Shown here piece by piece: positions 59,686 through 64,000 of a stretch of 64,000 bases of DNA. The translations under genes and the position numbers were made by a program. The stretch lies in contig NZ_BLXX01000009.1 in assembly GCF_014193515.1 (NCBI RefSeq), positions 62,001-126,000 on the forward strand. The letters run 5' to 3'. The first letter of the stretch is position 1; each line of letters starts with the position of its first letter. Under the pieces are notes generated by a model. The model was not told where the DNA came from and made no database searches. It saw only the letters and a list, made by a program, of their open reading frames with translations. This DNA is from Geomonas silvestris (GTDB lineage: Bacteria > Desulfobacterota > Desulfuromonadia > Geobacterales > Geobacteraceae).

Positions 59686-61014
59686 TTAGCGCAGGCCGAG
59701 CACCGGGATCTTTTCGAAGACCTTGGTCCGTGCTGCCGGGCCGCCCCCCAACGGTTCCAGGTTGACGATGAAGCCACTTACCTCGACAAAGGAGAGGGCG
59801 CCTTCCAGGGCGCGCTCGTACCCCTCGGCGTCCGCCGGCTGCCGCTGGGGGACGTAGATGAGCGACCGGCGGTCCTCGGTCAGGTGGATGGCCAGGTAGA
59901 TCTCACGCCGCCCGGCGCGCTGCACGCCGCAGATGTAGGCGTTGCAGTTTTGCGCCTTGGCGCTGCCGCAGGTCATCCTGATGGCGTTGAAGGAACTGCG
60001 CAGGTCGACGATCTCGTCGCTGGAGCGGCAGGGAATGGCGGCGAGATCGGGGTCGAGGTGAAAGGCGACCGGTTCGTCCGCAGCCCCCGCGGGAGCGGCG
60101 GTGAGCGGGGAGGAGGGGGCGGTCGGGCCGGATCCCGCCGCCGGCGCTTGGACCATGACCCGCTCCTGGGTGGGCGCCGGGGCGGAGAGGCGCAGCACCG
60201 TCGCCGTGAGCTTGGCGATCTCCCCGGCAGAGGTCTTGCTGTGCTCCTCGAAATGAGCCTGCAGGCGCTGCAATTCGCTCTGACGCTCAGTCAGTTCGTC
60301 GTTGATCAGGACGTACTCCGCCCGCAACGCCTGGTAATCCTCCTGCAGCAGGGCCAACTCGTCGATGTCATCATCCGCCCGAAGCTGGCCCGCACCGGCC
60401 GCCTTCAGCTCCGCGAGTTCTGCCCGGGCCTGCGCCAGTTCCCGCTCCAGCTGCGCGATCCGCGCGGCGCTCTTTCTCGCCTGCTCCCCGTCGCGTTCCG
60501 GGGCCGACTGCGCTGCGGCCGGCGGCGTGGCGCTCTTTTCAGGAGGCTGGGGCGTGCCGGCACCGGCTCTTGCGGCGACCGGAGGGGCGGCCGCGGGGGG
60601 CGCGACCTGCTCGGGTGCCGCCGGCCGTGCCGTCCCCGGCTGGGGCGCCTGCACCACCTTGATCCCTCCCAGCACCACCCGGCGCAGCGCCTGGTTCCCG
60701 CCCAGGTTCACCGGCTCCATCCGAAACCCGAACCCTTCCAGGAACTGGAGGGCGCGCTGCAGTGTTTCCGCCGTGGCACCCGCCCCCTGCTGCGGATCGC
60801 GTTCATAGACCAGGGCCTGCCTGCTGCGGGTGAGGTAGATGGCCGGATGAACCCGGTCGTTGCCCCCCTCCCGGATCAGGCAGGCAAAGGCTTCGCACAT
60901 CTGCTGCTCGCGCCGCTCCGGAGCCAGGAAGAGCGCTTCGGTGCAGCGGTGTACGGAAACGATCTGGGGTTCGGCGGCTTCGATCGACCTGAGAGCTTCG
61001 TTCAGCAGAAACAT
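59686..61014 (-). CDS. Coiled-coil dumbbell protein, intact paralogue of the 33466-35843 gene
   Basis: A 442-residue cytoplasmic protein with no signal peptide. Layout: an N-terminal domain (~1-120, ending VNLGGNQALRRVVLGGIKVV), an Ala/Pro-rich linker (~125-185), a coiled coil (~190-290, AQLERELAQARAELAELKAA and following heptads), a short linker and a C-terminal domain (~330-435) with AYICGVQRAGRREIYLAIHL and RALEGALSFVEVSGF. The two end domains look related to each other and to the two end domains of the frameshifted paralogue (AYVCAVRRQAGVKVYVALL). I do not recognise the fold. It lies 48 bases after the MshEN-REC gene in the same direction, so a signalling role is likely. No riboswitch is in front of it. 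Confidence 0.75.
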   Translation of the reverse strand: MFLLNEALRSIEAAEPQIVSVHRCTEALFLAPERREQQMCEAFACLIREGGNDRVHPAIYLTRSRQALVYERDPQQGAGATAETLQRALQFLEGFGFRMEPVNLGGNQALRRVVLGGIKVVQAPQPGTARPAAPEQVAPPAAAPPVAARAGAGTPQPPEKSATPPAAAQSAPERDGEQARKSAARIAQLERELAQARAELAELKAAGAGQLRADDDIDELALLQEDYQALRAEYVLINDELTERQSELQRLQAHFEEHSKTSAGEIAKLTATVLRLSAPAPTQERVMVQAPAAGSGPTAPSSPLTAAPAGAADEPVAFHLDPDLAAIPCRSSDEIVDLRSSFNAIRMTCGSAKAQNCNAYICGVQRAGRREIYLAIHLTEDRRSLIYVPQRQPADAEGYERALEGALSFVEVSGFIVNLEPLGGGPAARTKVFEKIPVLGLR

Positions 61015-61062
61015 CGCAACCTCGATGACACGGGATCAGGCAAGAGACGGCGCTTCGGGGCC

Positions 61063-61917
61063 TTAGGGGCGCTTCAGGGACGCGGCGATCTCGAAGGCCC
61101 GCTTGACTCGGGAGACCAGCCGGACCGGTTGAATCGGCTTGGGGATGAAATCGATGAACCCGGCTTCCAGGGCCCGCTGCTCGTCCTCGCACCCCGACTT
61201 GGCGGTGACCAGGAGGGTGGGGATCTGCGCGGTGACCGGGTTCCCCTTCAGGGCCCGCAACAGGCCGTAGCCGTCCATCCGGGGCATCACGGTGTCGCAG
61301 ATGATCAGGTCGGGGCGCTCGGCGATGGTGAGCTTCAGCCCCTCCATGCCGTCGTGGCCGATCACCACCTGGTACCCCTCCTTCTCGAGCGCTGCGGCGA
61401 TGATCGTGGCAATCGAGTGCGAATCGTCGACCACCAGGATCTTGCGCCCCACCGCTGCGGCCGGAGCTTTTTCGGGAGCTGCGCCCGGTTGGTAGAACTT
61501 CTCGATGGCTTCCTTGATGTCCGCCCGGCGCACTAGGAACGGGATCAGCTTGAGGCCGGTCTGCTGGGTTACCTCGTTGAGCGGGGGGGAGTGGAAGGGG
61601 TCGGTGACGGCCAGGGCGAGCATGCCGTCTTTTGCCTTGAGCGGGAAGATGAGGTGCCGGGCGGCGAAGGGGGCGGGGATGAGCTTGAGCAGATCGGGCG
61701 AGAAGGAGTAGCCGGTTATCTCCTGCACCGTCTTGAAGCCGAACCCCTTGGCCAGGGAGTCGATCCACTGGTCCTCGCTCATGACTCCCATCTCACAAAG
61801 GGTCCAGCCCAGAGCTTGGCCGCTGGATGCCCGACGCGCCTCGGCCTGCTCGAGAGCAGCCTGGGTGATCAATCCAGTCTTTACCAGCATTTCAACCAGT
61901 TGAGCGTTTGCTGCCAT
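61063..61917 (-). CDS. MshEN-like domain plus response-regulator receiver
   Basis: A 284-residue protein. The first ~140 residues resemble the N-terminal (MshEN/T2SSE-N) domain of secretion and pilus ATPases: VKTGLITQAALEQAEARR, LGWTLCEMGVMSEDQW and a second half with the PAPFAARHLIFPLK and LALAVTDPFH pieces. MshEN domains of MshE bind c-di-GMP. Here no ATPase follows; instead a receiver (~155-275) carries DDS acidic residues, Asp in LIICDTVMPRMDGYG and Lys in FIPKPIQP. GAGGAG precedes the ATG. It pairs with the coiled-coil gene downstream. It could relay a phosphorylation or cyclic-dinucleotide signal to that protein. The ligand-binding residues need an alignment to confirm. Confidence 0.85.
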   Translation of the reverse strand: MAANAQLVEMLVKTGLITQAALEQAEARRASSGQALGWTLCEMGVMSEDQWIDSLAKGFGFKTVQEITGYSFSPDLLKLIPAPFAARHLIFPLKAKDGMLALAVTDPFHSPPLNEVTQQTGLKLIPFLVRRADIKEAIEKFYQPGAAPEKAPAAAVGRKILVVDDSHSIATIIAAALEKEGYQVVIGHDGMEGLKLTIAERPDLIICDTVMPRMDGYGLLRALKGNPVTAQIPTLLVTAKSGCEDEQRALEAGFIDFIPKPIQPVRLVSRVKRAFEIAASLKRP

Positions 61918-62206
61918 GCGAACTCCTCACCGCGTAAGATTTCGAGTAGGAACTATCGCACAAAAAAGTGCTTTGATCCAGTCTTTTCACGAGGCTGTGA
62001 CTGATACAATGCCACGTGCACATTTAATTCACAGTTGCTTCTCGTCTCTATGAGTATGAACTGCACATCATGGTCTCTGTCTTACTGTTGAGGGGGAGAT
62101 GAACTTCAGGCGAGGCGGGTCGGGGGCGGGGCTGAAACAGAACGATGGACGATGAAGTCGTATACGGGATCCGGGCATTTCGCGGAGCCAGGAGCCTCCC
62201 GGTTTC

Positions 62207-63139
62207 CTACCTGACGAGTGGGGCGAGGTCGCGGGCCAGCAGCGTGTTGAACTGGTCCACCCCGCGGGCGTTCAGGTGCTGCGAGTTGTAGAAGTACCGG
62301 GTGTCGTAGGAGATGAAGCTGTGCGAGTAATCCAGAAGGGGGATCCGGTACCTGCGGGAGAACTCCCGGAAGATAGCGAGCACCTCCGCGCGGTTCACGA
62401 TGAAACCCTGTGCCTCGATGTACTCGGGGGCGTACACCAGGATCACTTTGATGCCGCGGGCGGCGCAGCGCGACAGGAAGACGTCGAAGAGCACCCTGGT
62501 CGCCGGATCGACTTGGACGCGCACCCCGCCGGGATGGCTGGCGTAGTACCTCAGGAAGGCGTCGTCCCACTCTTTGTCCTGTGCCTCGAACCCCTTGTAC
62601 TTGGTGCTGGGGGTCGGGAACAGGCACTCCTTGAGCCCGAAGATGGCCGCGGTCTTGCTGTGCCGGTACTTCGCCGCGGGTACCAGGAAGTCGATCGGCT
62701 CGAACCCCTGGTAGTGGCTCACCGCCTCGTGTACCAGGGGGCGGTCCAGGTAGGGAAGAAACTGCTCCAGGGCGTAGAGGTCCTTGCGCTTTTCCAGGGT
62801 CAGCATGTCGATATTCTGGATCAGGTAGCGGGGCTTTTGGTTGTACTTCTCGTAGAGCCGGAAGCGGTAGTACTGCATCAGGAAGTTGTGGCCGTCCACC
62901 CCCAGGTTGTACGAGTTGAGCCCGAGCGCCCGGTCCAGCACCTTGGGGGAGAACTGCACCCAGGCCCGGGAGGAACCCTGGATCAAAAGGTCAGCGTTGA
63001 TCCGGGAGGAGAAGAGATCTTCCCACTCCCGGCACAGGGCCGACTTTGCCAGGCCGCGGTCCGCCGCCAGCTGCAGTGCGCTCGCCAAAAGCGCGAGCCC
63101 CGCGAGGAAGATGCCGAGTTTTTTCAAAAAGGTGGTCAC
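62207..63139 (-). CDS. SGNH/DltD-like envelope protein paired with MBOAT
   Basis: A 310-residue protein starting with GTG behind GAGGGGAG. One N-terminal transmembrane helix or signal (LGIFLAGLALLASALQL). The GSSRAW motif (Ser nucleophile region, ~55) and NSQHLNARG near the C-terminus match the SGNH-like acyl-transfer proteins that accompany MBOAT enzymes (DltD, AlgX/AlgJ-like). The usual FYDxxHLN motif reads FYNSQHLN here, with Asn where the catalytic Asp is expected. It follows the MBOAT gene by 25 bases. Together they may acylate a cell-surface polymer. Catalytic competence is uncertain. Confidence 0.82.
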   Translation of the reverse strand: MTTFLKKLGIFLAGLALLASALQLAADRGLAKSALCREWEDLFSSRINADLLIQGSSRAWVQFSPKVLDRALGLNSYNLGVDGHNFLMQYYRFRLYEKYNQKPRYLIQNIDMLTLEKRKDLYALEQFLPYLDRPLVHEAVSHYQGFEPIDFLVPAAKYRHSKTAAIFGLKECLFPTPSTKYKGFEAQDKEWDDAFLRYYASHPGGVRVQVDPATRVLFDVFLSRCAARGIKVILVYAPEYIEAQGFIVNRAEVLAIFREFSRRYRIPLLDYSHSFISYDTRYFYNSQHLNARGVDQFNTLLARDLAPLVR

Positions 63140-63164
63140 GCTGGCTCCCCTCGGGCTTCCGGAT

Positions 63165-64000
63165 TCAGAACTGGAAGTAGATGAAGGTGCTGGCCGGCAC
63201 CTGGAACAGGAAGATGGCGAGCACCAGGGCGTAGTAGACCGCCCAGCGCAGCGCCGTCGGCATGCGGGAGAGCTGCAGCTCGCTCTTTTTGCACCAAAGC
63301 AGCAGGCCGAGGCAGAGGACGAGCACCAGGGGATCGAACCTCCCCTGGGCGAGCAGGAACCCCGACCAGAGCCCGCCCGGCCCGCTCGCCAGGTGGCGCA
63401 CCACGTAGAGGGCGTCTTCCAGGGTTGCCGCCCTGAAGAAGATCCAGGCGAAGCTGACCAGGTGGAAGGTGACCAGGACCTGCCAGAGGTGCAGCAGTCG
63501 GCTCTTCTCGACCCCGAGTGCCTTGTGCAGCCGTTTCTGGTAGGGCTTGTAGTAGACCGAGGCGGCGAGGTACAGGCCGTGCAGCGCGCCCCAGATCAGG
63601 AATCCCCACTTGGCGCCGTGCCAGAGGCCGGAGACCAGGAAGGCCGCCAAGAGCGCCGCCGCGGTCCCAGCATTCTTGCGGTCGCGCCAGCGCATCTGCA
63701 AGGGGCGGAAGACGTAGTCGAGGATCCAGCGCGAGAAGCTTATGTGCCAGCGGCGCCAGAACTCGGCGACCGAGCGTGCCAGGTACGGCGAATTGAAGTT
63801 CTGGGTGAGCTCGATGTTGAAGATCCGGGCGCTCCCCAATGACATGTCGGTGTAGCCGGAGAAATCCAGGTAGATCTGCAGGGCATAGCAGTAGGTAGCC
63901 ACGAGCAGCGGCAGCCCGGTATAGCTGCGTGGGTCGCTGTAGACCGGGTCGACGAAGAGGGCGAGCCGGTCGGCCACCACCACTTTCTTGAAGAGCCCCC
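63165..64000 (-). CDS. MBOAT family acyltransferase (5' part outside window)
   Basis: The C-terminal ~278 residues of a membrane-bound O-acyltransferase, open to the right edge of the window where GLFKKVVVADR is still in frame. MBOAT motifs: YLDFSGYTDMSLG, EFWRRWHISFSRW and the catalytic His in GLWHGAKWGFLIWGALHG. Several transmembrane helices follow. This is the AlgI/DltB/PatA-like class that passes acyl groups across the membrane to a periplasmic SGNH partner, and the gene downstream encodes such a partner. The polymer that receives the acyl group is unknown. Confidence 0.9.
   Translation of the reverse strand, partial: GLFKKVVVADRLALFVDPVYSDPRSYTGLPLLVATYCYALQIYLDFSGYTDMSLGSARIFNIELTQNFNSPYLARSVAEFWRRWHISFSRWILDYVFRPLQMRWRDRKNAGTAAALLAAFLVSGLWHGAKWGFLIWGALHGLYLAASVYYKPYQKRLHKALGVEKSRLLHLWQVLVTFHLVSFAWIFFRAATLEDALYVVRHLASGPGGLWSGFLLAQGRFDPLVLVLCLGLLLWCKKSELQLSRMPTALRWAVYYALVLAIFLFQVPASTFIYFQF

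Noticed and set aside
1..64000. CRISPR arrays, rRNA, tRNA, insertion sequences and prophage genes
   Set aside because: I looked for regularly spaced repeats, cloverleaf-like GTTCGA arms, transposase or integrase motifs and found none that hold up.

Overview
This GC-rich window looks like a chromosome segment of a Geobacter-type member of the Desulfobacterota (Geobacter/Geomonas/Citrifermentans lineage). The reasons are two clusters of large multiheme c-type lipoprotein cytochromes paired with outer-membrane porins, many PAS-rich hybrid histidine kinases, a CxxxxCH/CxxCH cytochrome of a kind typical of Geobacter, several GEMM-I riboswitches, and a transcarboxylase-type operon. I see no rRNA, tRNA, CRISPR array, insertion sequence or phage gene.

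Layout. 1-7.2 kb: end of a radical SAM gene, a large hybrid histidine kinase overlapping a response regulator, then on the minus strand proC, acylphosphatase and a DsbC/thioredoxin-like protein. 7.2-21.5 kb: electron-transfer cluster A, with a lipoprotein carrying fourteen 11-residue repeats, a 9-heme lipoprotein, a porin, a 5-heme lipoprotein, a cytochrome with unusual heme motifs, a carboxypeptidase-regulatory-like lipoprotein and a 10-heme lipoprotein. 21-28.4 kb: small envelope proteins, glpK and glpD with a hybrid kinase between them on the opposite strand. 28.4-33 kb: cluster B, a porin, octaheme cytochrome and outer lipoprotein cytochrome in the order of the ombB-omaB-omcB conduits. 33-42 kb: a 68-residue orphan protein, a long coiled-coil gene frameshifted at a G17 tract, pal, an NlpC/P60 enzyme, and a cohesin-like lipoprotein beside a dockerin-bearing secreted protein. 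42-50.3 kb: an ABC transporter with an AttH/CrtC-like lipocalin protein, a CZB-domain protein, a quinone oxidoreductase, an MreB-like protein and a ChaN-like protein. 50.9-54.6 kb: a four-gene methylmalonyl-CoA carboxyltransferase (transcarboxylase) operon. 54.9-64 kb: two further riboswitch-controlled envelope genes, an MFS transporter, a VOC protein, a second coiled-coil protein next to an MshEN-REC protein, and a truncated MBOAT/SGNH pair.

How it fits together. Clusters A and B look like outer-membrane electron conduits (porin plus periplasmic and surface hemes). Both are preceded by copies of an 8-bp box (TACTGTCA/TGACAGTA) and a -24/-12-like site, so they may share a sigma-54 activator. 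Three minus-strand genes (35843, 55825 and 58629 starts) each have their own sigma-70-like promoter followed by a GEMM-I aptamer whose 3' half doubles as the 5' half of an intrinsic terminator. This is a small cyclic-dinucleotide regulon of envelope or unknown-function genes. One regulated gene is the coiled-coil gene with the G17 tract; its paralogue at 59.7-61 kb sits beside a response regulator with a putative c-di-GMP-binding MshEN domain. The most novel material is therefore this unnamed coiled-coil family, its riboswitch and its possible phase-variable tract, together with the 11-residue repeat lipoprotein and the cohesin/dockerin pair.
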